Assembly (NCBI GenBank): GCA_034670405.1
Contig: JAXDDX010000012.1
Location: forward strand, 2,015,501 to 2,079,500
Length of the DNA: 64,000 nucleotides
DNA from: Hoplostethus atlanticus
Taxonomy: Eukaryota; Chordata; Actinopteri; Trachichthyiformes; Trachichthyidae
Reading direction: 5' to 3'
Both the position numbers and the translations under genes were made by a program. Positions 31,508 to 45,879 of the stretch are shown here, in pieces; within the stretch, counting starts at the first letter, position 1; each line of letters begins with the position of its first letter. The notes under the pieces are model-generated. The model had not been told where the DNA came from, made no database searches, and was given only the letters and a program-made list of their open reading frames with translations.

Positions 31508-34500
31508 CATACGTCAAACCTGGCTAACCTCTTGCCCACTACTGTGTTGATGCGCTGTGCTGTGTTAATTTACACCGACGTTAACTACGCAGCGTTAACC
31601 TATTTGTTTCTTGGCTCCATAGATGATTTCACCACAATGAGTGGAAGTGTCTCCCAGTATGCTGCCAGCTTCGGCAATTCATGGAGAATTCCTGACCAGC
31701 AGAATGAGGTACTGCACTGATATGGATTCAGCATTGAAGGAGCATTTCTCTCATTTTGTATATATCAGACACATATTTACACCAACCACATCACCGTGCT
31801 AATATCTGATCATCGATTTGAGCCAGCTAGCCAGTCACATTGTCAGTAGTGTTGCAGTGATTGGTGGAACATATCCCAAGTCTAGTATATCACTGGATAC
31901 TGATGTTGCCCAAGAATTCAGCCAACAAACCTGGAGCCCAGGCAACTGTGGTCAACATCAGCTGATGTGTCTCTGGTAGAGGATGAATGGGCTTCTGGCA
32001 ACTGATTTCATGAGTCGCTTGTGGTGTGCATGCGCTGTTAAGAGTTCTCTTGCATTTATGTGATGCACCCTGGGTAATCGAGTCTCACTTTGTCTTTTGT
32101 TTCCCTCAGGGCTGCAGCGATGCGGCTGAGCTCGGTCACAGCTGTGATGTCTCCGGAGATGTCGCTCTACGTAGGCAGGCGGAGTCAGTGTGTCACCGAC
32201 TACTGGAAAGCCCCTTCACACATTGCCACCTCCGGGTCAGACGCCTCTGATACTCAACTTTTTTTTTTACCTCGTTTACGTTCACTCAAAATGGTGCAAA
32301 TGAAAGTATCCCACAGTGCATTGCCATAAACCCCAATCACTGGCTGTGGTTATAGTTTGGTCAGCAACACCAAAATAGTGCATAATGTTATAATACAATA
32401 TGTTTATACAGGAAGCTATACTTAAATAGAGTAGAGTAGCTTACCCCTGTTAGATAAATTGAGGACATTAGGAGGTGCTTGTATCAAATTTCTTGGCAAG
32501 ACATATTTACTGCCAAAAGTAAATCATTTGCCTGCTCTAAGTCCACCGCCAGGGAAGTTGGTGTGAACCGGCTCCATAAAGGATCGAGATTCTCTTTAGG
32601 AGTAATGACTTATAACGACCCAACAGACATTATCACACGCCAAAATGAATGAATGGTGTAATAAAACTCTGGTTAATAAGTTATGATTTAAGATATGGCT
32701 GTATCTGTATAGTCTACCTCTATATTACAGTGGTGGCTGATAAGTTGTTGAGAGACAATTGATAGACAGCAATCAACTTTCACTGACTCTCTTCTTCATG
32801 TACGTGATTCATGTAGTGTTTGTCAAATAATTCACTAAATAAGTCATAAGTCAAATAATTCTTGGTATTTGGACATACGTGGATTATACTGTAAAAGTAG
32901 CGATCCAGTCCAAATTGAGCCTTAAATTCTTATTTTTCTTAAATAAGTGAAAAATCCTCCAAAGGGATGAGGTCATTTCACTTGCTTCCAATATAAATCA
33001 TGTTGTTTCAAGAACTGACATTATCTAGACTAGATACTAGTGCTATGGATTTATCTCACACCTTTGGCTTATTTTTTGTTTGTTTTAGGGAAAACAATAT
33101 TTTAAGCTTTAATACTAGACTAAATAACCTGTTTAATGTAATATGTTGCAGTATACCAGGTGGGTGGGGTGTATGGCACCGTGATGCAAGAGGCAGGATT
33201 GGTTTAACTTTGTGGCAGTAATTGTATATAGTACTCCAAGCAGGTCATATTTTTTTGTTACTTTGACCCAGGTTTGCTGTATGTATAAGTATTGTTTGTT
33301 TCTGTGGTTCAGGTGGACCCAGCGGCCTACGTAGACACCTGTCTGTACCTCTACTGTAGCCTGGGTCCCAGAGAGAGGGAGGGGGCTGTGTGTGACACCC
33401 TGGCTAGCTACGCCCGAGAGTGTGCCCAACAACACGTCATAATCACCTGGAGGACAACCAACCTCTGTGGTAAATTGGGCATCTCTTCATTTTCAACGTT
33501 CATTCGGTTTTATTTGAAAATGTCAAGTAGTTTAGATTTTGTAGAAATGATTAAATATGATCCCCACTGTTAATGAACAGGAAGCCAAACCAAGATTTAG
33601 TGGTACATCTTCTTATCCTAGATTCCAAAATGGGCAGTCAGAAGATGAATGCCCTTGTTTTATTTGTTTTATTTTCATTGGAAGGGGAAATAAGAAGAGA
33701 CGGTGCACAAACATTGGTGGTACATACATTTTGCTACATCTGGTCTGTCTTCACCACCCGGTAGAAGGTAAAAGTTGGGAAAATTCGACTTTTGTCACCA
33801 AGTTCTCTTTGCAGTTGTGGTAGGTAGTAGATTACGCCAGCGTTGAGGGAGTTTACGGCCAATCTCCTATTAAAAAAACATCCAGTCTGACCACAGCCCT
33901 ATCTCTATGTTTGAAGCAGGAAATTAGGAAAATACAAGGTGAAATTAATGACATCTATACACAAGAGGCCCAGAAAAATGTGTTATTCCTGAGACAGAGG
34001 TATTACGAGATAGGAGGGAAATCAGCAAGGATTTGTATTCCCGGCCTGGTGCCGCTGATGAGAACTGCATTGAAGCTTTTCTTGACTCACTAGAATTACC
34101 CTCACTTTCAGACCCACAAAATGAGGATCTAATTAAACCAATCTCAATGGAGGAAATAAATGCAGCTATCACTAGATTAAAATCAGGAAAGGCAGTTGGG
34201 TCGGACGGGTATAATACGCAATGGTACCGTAGTCTAAAGACTACTAATTCCACTACTACATAAGACATTTAATTGGGTTCTACAGGAGGGAGAAATCCCC
34301 CCCTCTTGGAGGGAAGCAACTATTTCAGTTATCCCAAAAGAGGGGAAGGATAGGCAAGAATGTGGGAACTATCGACCAATTAGTGTTCTCAATTTAGACT
34401 ATAAACTGTTTACCTCCATTTTTGCCCGCAGGTTAGAGAAGGTGTTACCTGATCTCATCAATTTAGATCAGACCGGTTTTATTCACCATAGACAAACCAC

Positions 34501-37500
34501 TGATAACATAAGAAGAATACTACATATCATAGAAGAGATACAAAAAAAGAAAACTCAATCAATCATAGTGAGTTTAGATGCAGAGAAAGCCTTTGACTCT
34601 GTCAGATGGGCATTCTTATATAAGGTACTGGGGAAGTTTGGCTTTCATGATAACTTTATAAAAGTAATCCAGGCACTATATGATATGCCCTCAGCTCGTA
34701 TCAAGGTAAATGGTGATCTCTCTGAGGCTTTTATTTTGGAGCGTGGCTGTAGGCAGGGTTGCGCAATGTTGCCCCTCCTCTTTGATTTATCTATAGAATC
34801 TTTAGGTCAATTAATAAGGCAAAATCATAACATCAAGGGAATTGCAATGTTGGGAGTTCACCACAAGGTGGCTGTGTTTGCGGATGATGTGTTGGTCTGC
34901 CTGGGTGAGCCTGAGAGGTCATTTAGAGAATTGATGTCTATTTTGCTTGATTTTGGCAAGCTATCTGGTTATAAAGTCAACATTTCAAAAACTCAGGTGA
35001 TGACTCTAAATTACACTGCTCCAGCGACTCTACGTAAGGAATTCAAAGTAAACTGGGAAAATGAGAAAATTAAATACTTAGGAATAAATTTAACAAAGGA
35101 CCTCTCGGGGCTCTTCCGGGCGAACTATGAACCAATATCCCTAAAGATAAAAGCTGATCTGCACAGATGGAATCTGGTCCCTTTCCTGAGCCTTAGTTCT
35201 AGAATAAGTGCAGTCAAAATGAATATCCTCCCCCGCTTACTCTACCTTTTTAGGAATCTGCCTATAGAGGTATGTGATAAGCAATTCAGTGAATGGGATA
35301 AATGGATTTCCAGATTTATTTGGCAGGGCCAGAAACCAAGAATTAGATTTGCTACTCTTCAACTGGCCAAGGAAAACGGGGGGATGGGCCTTCCTTGTCT
35401 AAGAAATGATTACCTTGCTGCACAAATAGCCCCCTTGTTATATTGGTGTAATGAAACATATATGGCTAGGTGGAAGGAGATAGAGTCCAATCTGTCAAAT
35501 CGGTTCCCCATCCAAGCTGTAATTGCTGATAGGGGATTGATGTCCCGCTTGGAAAGAATGGGGAATCCCTGGTTAAGCCACACACTTCAAGTTTGGCAGA
35601 AAGTGATTAATGTTTGTGAGATACACAAAATGTTGAGAATGTTCAGATGGTTTGCTTATGACTCAGATTTTATTCCCAACAGCAAGCAAAAAGTCGATCA
35701 CCAGAAGGTGGTTAAGCCCAATTCCACCCACACAAGATGATTGGATTGGAATTATTTTAGAAATATTCAGAATGGAAAAATTAACCTATCTACTAAGAAC
35801 TCAACAGGATCAATTTTATCAAATTTGGAACATTTGGATAAAATTTATAGCCCCAATGAGAGCGGACTTTATATGATCTCACTGGCATTACGATTTTGTG
35901 ACTCATTTGTTTAAATTTTTATTTGATTATTCTTGTTACTTCTATGACAGCAGCAGCGGGCGCCCACCTCGGTTCTTGTAAATAGTTCATTTTTTGTTAA
36001 TTTATATCAAAGTTGTTTACGACTATGTGTGCATAAGAATCTCCCTTGAATCTGTCTCATACAGGCACCCCTGTTATTGTGTCCTAATGAGCATGATGTG
36101 AGCGTTTTGATACTGTTATGTCACAATTGTTGTGGGACTTAAGCCACTTGGAGGGTGGAATTCTAGTGTGATAAAAGGGGACTGAAACAAAGGACGATGA
36201 TCACACACTCCTTGAACTCTTCAGCCTTAATTTTGAAGATGCATAATGTTTGGAACTCTATACACAAAAAACTGGAAAGGGATTTATTTTTGTTACTGTG
36301 TTTAACTGGACATGTTTTCCTGCCTTTCCCAAATAAAGATATAATTTAAAAAAACAAAAAAACATCCAGTTTGCCACCGACTGAATACCGCTACAATTCC
36401 AGCATGACTCTCTCTTTCTCTTGCTGACTCTGTTTCGTCATACTTCTGTCTTTCCATCATATCTCTCCTGTCTCACTACCTTTTCTCTTCCTCCTCCCCA
36501 GGTCGTGTCTGTCCCAGAGGTCAGGTATTTTCGGACTGTGTGTCCTCCTGTCCCCCCAGCTGTACGTCTCCCCAACTCCCCAGGCCTGCTGCAGCCTTGG
36601 GCCAGTGCAGAGAGGAGTGTGTGGGGGGTTGTGAGTGTCCACCAGGCCTTTACCTTCACCAGGGACTCTGTCTGAAGAGAGATGATTGTCCTTGTTTCCA
36701 CCGTAGACACACATACCAGCCAGGCGACACGATACAGCAGAGATGCAACACATGGTGAGTGCGTGTATGGGAGATTGGAATTTTAGTTTTGCAGAGCTCC
36801 TTTGGAATCAACAATAATCTCATTGGTTGAGTTAAACCTCAATGGGCGGAGCCAAAGAAACAGTTTTTCAGAGTGCGAGTTAGTAAACTGGCAAACTTGA
36901 ATGGTCAAAATATAAATTAAACAATATAAATGGAAATAACTTTTTTTTTTCATTCATTCATTCATTCATTACTATGGCATTTGACATCTTGGAAGGTCAG
37001 CAGGCTAGCTAACTAGCTTACCTAGATAGCTTTAGGCTAGTATGACTAGCATGTTTTCAGTTAGTAGCGCGAGTGCTAGGCTTCATAATATTATCACGTG
37101 TTTGTGTGTGGGTAGTGTTGTGTGTATACTTGTGTGTAGTGGTCACTGTTTATGATTGTGTATCATCACCCCACCACCACCACCACCACCACCATCAGTG
37201 TGTGCAGAGCAGGCCAATGGCAGTGTACAGGGGAGAAGTGCGCTGCCCAATGCAGCCTAATGGGGGCACTACAGGTCACCACCTTTGACAGGAAGAGGTA
37301 TTCACTACAGGGAGGAGGCTGTCCCTTCATTGCTGTGGAGGTGAGACACATAAACATGCATAACATACACACACACAGACACACACACAGACACACACAC
37401 TAACAGACAAGACAGACTTTAGAGTGTGTTTGTACAATGTGTAAGTGTGTTTGTGTGTTCATATGTTCATATGTGTTTGCTTCTGTGTGTATTGTAGAGT

Positions 37501-40500
37501 GTGTGTCAGTGTGTGTTTGCTTGTATGTGCATATTTGTTAGTGTGTGTGTGATACCCTTTTTGCCCCTGTGCATACATGCTGTGTGTGTGTCCAGGACTT
37601 TGTTGACAGGAAGCTGGTGGTGAGTGTGCGCTGTGGGGAGTGTGTGACAGGAGGACTGGGTTGTCTGAGGGAGATGTCAGTCACAGCGCTCCGCACCACA
37701 GTCACCATTGCCGATACTGGTGAGTGAGTTGTGTCCTGTGTGTGTGTGTGTGTGTGTGTGTCATATTTTTCACACCTTACTCTTGCTCACTGTGTGTCAG
37801 TGTTAGCTGATGTTTCAAACACTTAATCTTACCAAAAAACAGCTAGCACCGCTAACATAACTAATGGAAAATAAATCCATTCCACCGTAAGAATACAATA
37901 TTTTACCACGTTTTGATTCCTTAAATTTGATCTTGTTACTTCCAGGCGCAGTGACACTGAACGGCCAGAGGGAGGCGTTACCTGTGGTGACAGGTGATCT
38001 AGTTGTGCGTCGGGCCTCTTCCTCCTTCCTCCTGGTGCAGACGTTTGGGGCCCAGCTGCTCTGGCATCTAGACGGACCATTGGCCTTCATCACCCTGCAA
38101 CCTGGCTTTGCGAGCAAGGTGACCTCCATACTTACATACTCCACATGTTCCTTTCACTTGCACCATTTTGAGCCCCATTTTGAATTCAACAAAAAGGATG
38201 CACTTTAACTTTAACTGGAGGGGATGCAAAATGGCCATGGATGGAAACTGTAGCAATGCTGAAATGGAATTACCGCTGAGTGACGTTGTGGAATTGCATC
38301 ATTTTCGTGTGTGTGTGTGTATGTCCTGTATTGAAGGTGCGTGGTCTGTGTGGCACGCTGTCCTGGAACCAGCACGACGACTTCACCACCCCAGAGGGAG
38401 ACGTGGAGAACAGCGTGTCGTCCTTTGCTGCCAAGTTTACGAGAGAGCGCTGTGTTCTGCCCAGAGGAGCGCCGCCAGACCCCTGCACCACATACACCCA
38501 GCGCAGACACTATGCAGACAGCGTGTGCTCCGTCATACACAGCCCCGTCTTCCAGGTTGGTGTGTGCATGGGGTGTGAAGAGGACGAATGAGTTTGTGTG
38601 TCTGTGTGTGTGTGTGTGTGTACATTTCAATTGCTGGGGCAATGTAGATATGCTATACTACTATTACAGGGCTTTTTCATGTCTCTCAAATAGTTGACCT
38701 GACCCGGATTTGATGAAATTGTGTCTCAAGGAACCCCATCTGAGAAGACTGTACTGAAAAACGTGTTGAGCCCGTCTCAGTTACTCACTATCTCTCTTTC
38801 TCTCTTTCCCCTTCTCCTCCTCTCTCTTGCATCTCTCTGGTTTTCTAGGGGTGTCATGACGTGGTGGAGAGGGAACCCTACCTGCGTCTCTGTCTGTCTG
38901 AGGTTTGTGGCTGTGCCCTACAGAAGGCCTGCCACTGCACCGTGCTCACCGCCTACGCCCGACACTGTGCCCAGGAGGGCGTGGCCATCCACTGGCGCAA
39001 CCACACCTTATGCCGTAAGTAGGGAGGCTATTGGCTTAGTGGACTATTAGGTTGCCCATTAGTGACTGTAATGGTAGAGTTTACTCTATCTGGAGTCAAT
39101 AGACGTGTTTAATTGTCATCCTCAATGAAATCGGATTAGGACTATTGATGGGTTTCCTTCCGCCTTTGTTTGTTTGTTCATTCCTTCATTCGTTTGTTCA
39201 TTTATTTGTCTGGCATGTGCGAGATCTCAGACTCTGTTGACTGGATTATGAGTAACCCAAGGGGGGGGGGGATGCTGCAATTACAGGCAAAATAAGGTCA
39301 CATATTTGTAAATGACATGTTTACTGTTGCCTTGGCCATTATTTAGATTAGATTAAATTCCATTATATTACGTCACTGTGAAGAGTTAATGGTCCTTGCT
39401 GGGAAATCGGGTCATCACACGGACATAGGAAGGACGGGAATTAAAGTAATATGCTGACTAAGATGGATTTATCATATTCTGGTTTCCCAAAAAGCAGCTT
39501 GCTAGAATTGCTAGAATAACTAGTGGGAATAAATCCATTCCACTGAAGAAGACAAACTTTTTCAGTGCTTTCTGATGCCTTAAAATTTATATTGTTACTC
39601 CCAGACCAAGTGGCACAAGTCTAGTTATACACATACCTAGGCATTAAGAATCTAACTTTATATCTAATGGGGCTTGAATGTTGTGTAGCTGTTGCAACAG
39701 TATTGACGGCAGTATGGTTATAATGGTTATATGGGTATAACTGAAGTAGGCCACTCTTGAAAAAAAGAGTGTTCAGCCAACCGTCTCTGAGGAATTAAAG
39801 TGTTTTTTTTTAACTTCTAAGAAAACTAGGCTACTGCTTTTCCTCTGTCAAAAATGTTTTCCTCTCCTCTCCTGTCCTCTCTCCTCTCCACAGCGGTCCA
39901 GTGTTCGGGGGGTCAGGTGTACCAGGAGTGTGGTCGTGCATGTGGGGGCTCCTGTTCAGACCTGCGGCAGGGCTGGAGCTGTGATGATGATGGTGATGCT
40001 GGTGGTGAAGGGGGCATTAGGAGCTGTGTTCCAGGGTGCCAATGCCCGTCAGGACTAGTGCAGGACTACCAAGGCCAGTGTGTACCCATCACAATGTGCC
40101 CCTGTGTTCAAGGAGGCAAGATGTACCAGCCTGGTGCTATCGTTCAGAACAACTGCAACACCTGGTATGTGTTGATGTGGAGATTTTTATCAGCTGCTTT
40201 GTTTAGATAAGCTGCCTAAACTATTTAACTTTGCACTGCAACACAGACTTTACTTTTTAAACATTTAGCTCACGCTCTTATCCAGAGCAGTAAGTAGGGG
40301 TTCAGTGTCATGCTCAAGGACAGTTGATGGATAACCTTCCAGTCACAGGAATGTCTCTCGTACTACTACGTCAACACCTTTGACCCCTGCCAAATGCCCT
40401 TTTGAGGAAATCGTAAAGGGGCATTAAGCAATTTATGACTTTTATCAACCTCTATTGGTGACCAAGGAATTGCAACATCTTCAGGTCTCAGGCTCAGCTT

Positions 40501-43500
40501 ATGGTAAGCCTGTAATTGACAAAGTACAAAAATACAAAAGGATTAGTAAGCTAAATAATTAGAGCAGAGAACCAGCAGAAATGTCAAACAAAGTCATTCA
40601 TCATGATGCACTGTACTGTTTTTTCATTTGCCTTTTTGGCTTCAGAACGAAATCTGTTAGATTCCAGTTGCTCGCTCGTAGTGCCGTCATCCATCTTTGA
40701 ACAACTGAAAGTGCGATGGGGGGAGGGAGTTGTTCCCGAACTAAGTATGTGCTGGAAAGTGAGCTTTGAAATCCCACATTCTCAGCAGCTGGGGAAGTAA
40801 TCATCGAGTCACTAGTTTTATCAACTCCCTGCACATATATTATTGTCTTTTATCATCCGATCACACCAAGACGCATAACCTGTGCTGATCTGAACCTTCT
40901 CAAATCAGATTTTGCTGGCAGTGTGATCCAATGAGTCTATCCACCTCGGATCACCTCAGTGAGTCTGACCACTTGTTAATGCGTCCTGACCCGAGCGGAA
41001 GATATCCACATCGTCTACTCGGGATGTTTCCTCAATGTTGTCGAGTGCTGTATTTGTTTCTTGTGGCAGAATTTCACTCAACTTGACATGAATGAAATAT
41101 TTTGCACATTTGTTTTTCCCACCTAATGAGACAACAGTTCCATTACAGTCAACTTTACTGCAGTGAGGTAGTGCTTTCCAAACTAGGACTACTAAATCTG
41201 TAGATAGGAAGACATAGTAGAGATTAGTAGAGTAGAGATTTATAGCACATCATAAGACCCTTTCTTGTTTTATGGCTGCATCTGTGTACTGATTTTATCA
41301 GTCGGTGGTGATAAAGAATCAGAATGAATCAGCAAGGTTTCTCCTCTGACCCCATTGTCAGAAGAACACCGCTTTGATGTAGCTACAATATAATGTTGGC
41401 AAGGCTTCTTAAACGGTGCGTCTATATAACATTAATATGGCTCCGTTGTGTTTGAATGAGCCTTGTCCCTAGAGGAGACGACAGTAAATCTACTCAGTTT
41501 GGGTACCAGACTGAAAAAGTTTGCCGACACACCGCACACCGATAGACAGTTTTTGTTGTAGATGCCAACCGCCAAAAGAGAAAAACCTCTATTTTTAACT
41601 CTGGTGTGCAAGGTCAGTGGTGTGCAAGGTCAGTGCGGTGACATAGCTTTACAAAGTACAGCAGAAGCAGGAGAGGCAAGACTGCTATAGATGCAGTCTT
41701 CAGTTGTCTTTTTGTCATAACCATCTCCATTTAGTTTTTGCTTAAATAAGAAACCTGCCCTACTTCTTTGACATGATGTTTGTCTTCCTGTGAGAAGGTG
41801 TGTGAGGTCACTGTCAAAGCTCACTGGTGGGTTCAAGTGCATGTCTTGTCCTAGTACAGATGTACTCATGATAGATGTGTCACCTTTTACGTCATGCTTG
41901 CTGCACTAGTCCTAGACTGTTGTAATTAGATAGATAGGTGAAAGATATTTTAGCCTGAGCACTGGATGTACTGTGTGTTCATTTGAAGGATAAATGATTG
42001 TAAATGATTGTCTCCCCAGTGAGTACGCGGTGGTGTAAGAGCTCTGATGAAATCACTCTATGTTCCTGCTCCCTCGTGCTACAGGATAGGTTGATTTCAT
42101 TGCATCTCTTTACCACATGACAGCGGTGATCAATACTCTCTGGGCCTGTGTCGTTACAGTAGTGGTAGTAGCAGGTTGATTCATTGTGTGTGTGTGTGTG
42201 TGTGTGTGTGTGACTCTGATTCAACTCATTGGACCAGTGTTGTAACTGTTACACCACCTGTACCGCATTGACCATTGACCTGATTAATTGCTGTGTGGTA
42301 ATATGACATTTGGAAGAGAGATGAAGGGTTGAATTATTAACAACCTCCTCAGTCCTCCAGTTTGGAACATTTATTGATTACTCCCATGTCAGCACAAAGC
42401 TTTGTTCAGGGTTCTTTCTGCTGAAACGTGGTGGTCAATAAATGTCACAAGCGGGAGAGAAGAGTGGGTAACCCGTTGTACCATCGATATGATCCAGTAG
42501 TCAGACTCTCATTGGGTTGGTAGAAGCAGCAGCTATTACACCCCCCGTAGCCAGGCTGCTTCAGTGAGTTTTACACCTTCTTTACACCGTCTTCTTATCA
42601 TCTCCATTAGCCCTGTCCTTTGTTTTTCACATTATTTTCTATTCTCTCGCTCCATTCTTTCATATTCTACCTTGCCTATTTTCATGTTCTTCTTCATCAT
42701 CCCATCCCTCTCTCCTCCTCTGAGTCACTGTTTAGATTATAAAAATAGCAGAAAACATGAGACAAATTAAATAAATAGTATGACTGATTACAGTCATTTA
42801 GCAGACGCTTTTATCCAAAGCGACTTACAATTAATAAATATCAGTTATAATTCAGCTCCTCCTGGTTCCACAGTGTGTGTGAGCGGGGGCTGTTGAACTG
42901 CACAGAGGAGCGGTGTGAGGAGGTGAACCAATGTCCCGGCTCCCTGGTCTACTCCCCACGCTCCTGCCTCCTCACCTGCTCCAGCCTGGACCCCCCCAGC
43001 CAACAGCAGGGGCCTGCTGCCCCCCAGTCAGGCTGCCAAGAGCCCCTGTCTGGCTGCGTCTGTCCCCAGGGAACCGTGCTACTGGTGAGTCAAAGCTCAA
43101 GTTCATTTGAGAGGTTGGCCCGTTGACACCAAACTCATCCATATGTGTTGAGTGTTGAGTGATAGTGGTATTTTCCAAAGTAAGAGGAGTGATCTTTTAG
43201 TAAGAAAAAAGTTGGTTTTGGATGTAGCCAGGTTTACTATTTCCAACCTCGTATTCATCCGCTGCGCAGTGATTTTTAGATTGACACAGTCTCCCATCGC
43301 CCACCTCCTTCATTTGGACTGTGAACACACACTCACACCCACCTACACTGACTCTTTCATTATCTTTAATATAATTCATCTTGCATTGATATTTGTTTCT
43401 ATTATCTCACCATGTGTCAACAGAATTGTGGGAAATCATTTTTATGTTGTATAATGGAGACAGATAAAACACTTTATAAAACACCTTTTAAACAACACAC

Positions 43501-43712
43501 AGGGCAGAACATCATACTCCAGGTGAGACTTGCATCCTCCGATCTCCCGTCCATCCAGTCTAACTCTACATGTTATGTCCTCCTCGGGTTACACTAGGGT
43601 GATCGCTGCGTTCTGCCGGAGGAGTGCCCATGTCGCCATAATGGTCGACTCTACTACAGCAACGACACCATCACTAAAGACTGCAACACATGGTTTGCTT
43701 GTATATTGTCTG

Positions 43713-43777
<65 letters not shown>

Positions 43778-45399
43778 TCATTTATTGTGTCTTCACCCCC
43801 CCATGCAGTGTGTGTAAGGAGCGTCGCTGGCACTGCAGCCAGTCTGCCTGTGCCGGCGTGTGCGTGGCAACGGGCGACCCGCACTACGTGACGTTCGATG
43901 GCCGCTGCTACTCGTTCCTGGGCGACTGCCAGTACGTGTTGGCGCAGGAGGCCAGTGGCTTGTTCAGCGTCACAGCGGAGAACGTGCCCTGCGGCAGCAC
44001 TGGGGTCACCTGCACAAAGTCGGTCACCCTCAGCTTGGGGAATACCGTCATACACTTGCTGAGAGGTAGGAGGGAGGGGGAGGGGATGCAAGGGGTGGTG
44101 AAGGGGGAAGCAGAGGATGGATTAGAGGAAGTTGAGGGTCACCTTACATATAGAGGCTCGATGAAGACTCCCTACCTTTTCCTCCTTTCCCCGGAAATAT
44201 GATAATTTACCTGCTGAGAGGAAGGAAGGAGGGATAGGTGGGAAAGGATTAAGGGAGGGAAGGAGGGGAAGAAGGAACAGGAAGAGCAAGGCAGGGAGGA
44301 GGGAGTAGAAGTTGGGGTCACCTGCTTCAAGTCTGACACGCTGAGGAAACACTGAGAAGGGAAGGAGTCACCAGTCCTTCCTCTGATTTCCAGGTAAAGC
44401 TGTTACAGTGAACGGGATGCCAGTTACCATGCCCAGGTCCTACAGTGGCAGCGGTCTGACTCTGGAGAGAGCTGGCATGTTTGTCTCCCTCTCCTCTCGA
44501 CTGGGGGTTACTTTGCTCTGGGATGGAGGTAGGAACCACACACACACCTACAGACACAACCTGTGCATCCTTAAATAACCTTTTCATTCAACCCTGTCGA
44601 GCTAGCAGCCTCAATGGTCTCCGTAATCATTGTAGTCATTGTTTGTACAATGCAGTTTCACCAGAATTCAGTGTTGAGCTTTCTGGAGATGATGTGGGCC
44701 TAATTCAACTGTGTAATAATAATAATCTAATTCAACAATCACTATGGCAAGTAGAATCATCATGACAGTATTAGAAATAATTTGGTTTCATTATATTATT
44801 GACAAAAATATGACCAACAAAAACCTCAATGGGAGATCATTTCCACAACAGAAAAGTTTGCCGAAAGTTTTGTTAAAAGAGTGAAAAGAGTTTACGTCCT
44901 CCAATGGCAGGTATGCACACTCATGAACAAAAATGCAGACAGAGCAAGACGCCAGTTTGTCTGTCTTGAAGTTCCCAAAAATATCAAACAGCTCCCAGAT
45001 GTGAATGTGTACAGCTCCTAGATAACTGAAATCGTGTGCCATTTTAGTCACACTTCATCAAAACACTAAACCTATGACGAGGTTAAAAATGGTGATAAAA
45101 CTGGCACTGGCAACACAACACAATACATAGTTCTCTAGTTCTCTATCAGGTCACTTAACAAACACACTCAACACTTTCCAGGTATGCGTGTGTACGTGCG
45201 TCTGGCAGCCCACCTGCGGGGTCGGGTGGGGGGGTTGTGCGGTAACTTTGACGGGGACACCGAGAACGACTTCACCACGCGGCAGGGCATCGTGGAGTCC
45301 ACAGCCGAGCTGTTTGGAAACTCCTGGAAGGTCAGCCCCTCCTGCCCCGACGTGGCAGACCAGGACCTCCGAGACCCCTGCACTGTGAGTTGGATAGAT

Positions 45400-45446
<47 letters not shown>

Positions 45447-45833
45447 CTACCATCTCTTTGCCTTGTCCAGCTCAACCCCCACAGAATGACGTGGGCCAGG
45501 AAAAGATGTGCAGTCCTGACCCAGGAACTCTTCTCCCTCTGCCACCCTGAGGTGCCCTTCCAGCAGTATTATGACTGGTGTGTCTTTGATGCCTGTGGGT
45601 GAGTGACTGCACCAATCTGAGCTGGCTATTCCCACACTTTTTACCTGATCTACCTAATCTCTTTGTGAAAAAAGATGGTCTTAGTGGGTAGTAAACTATC
45701 TAGGACATTTTCAGGACACTTGTGTTGTGTGTAGTGTTGTTAAGTTGCATAGTGCAGGTTTAAAGTTAATGTTTTTTTCTGTGTAGTCCCTATTAAATAA
45801 ACTTGAATTGAATTGAAACTTCAATTCAACACG

Positions 45834-45879
<46 letters not shown>

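Noticed and set aside
31055-31720. 221-residue frame containing a His-Thr repeat
   Set aside because: It is sspo exons 7 and 8 read through a CA-repeat intron; the consensus donor at 31407 and acceptor at 31622 remove the repeat in phase.
43690-43891. YLSI repeat peptides
   Set aside because: Translation of the (TATC)n microsatellite in sspo intron 19.
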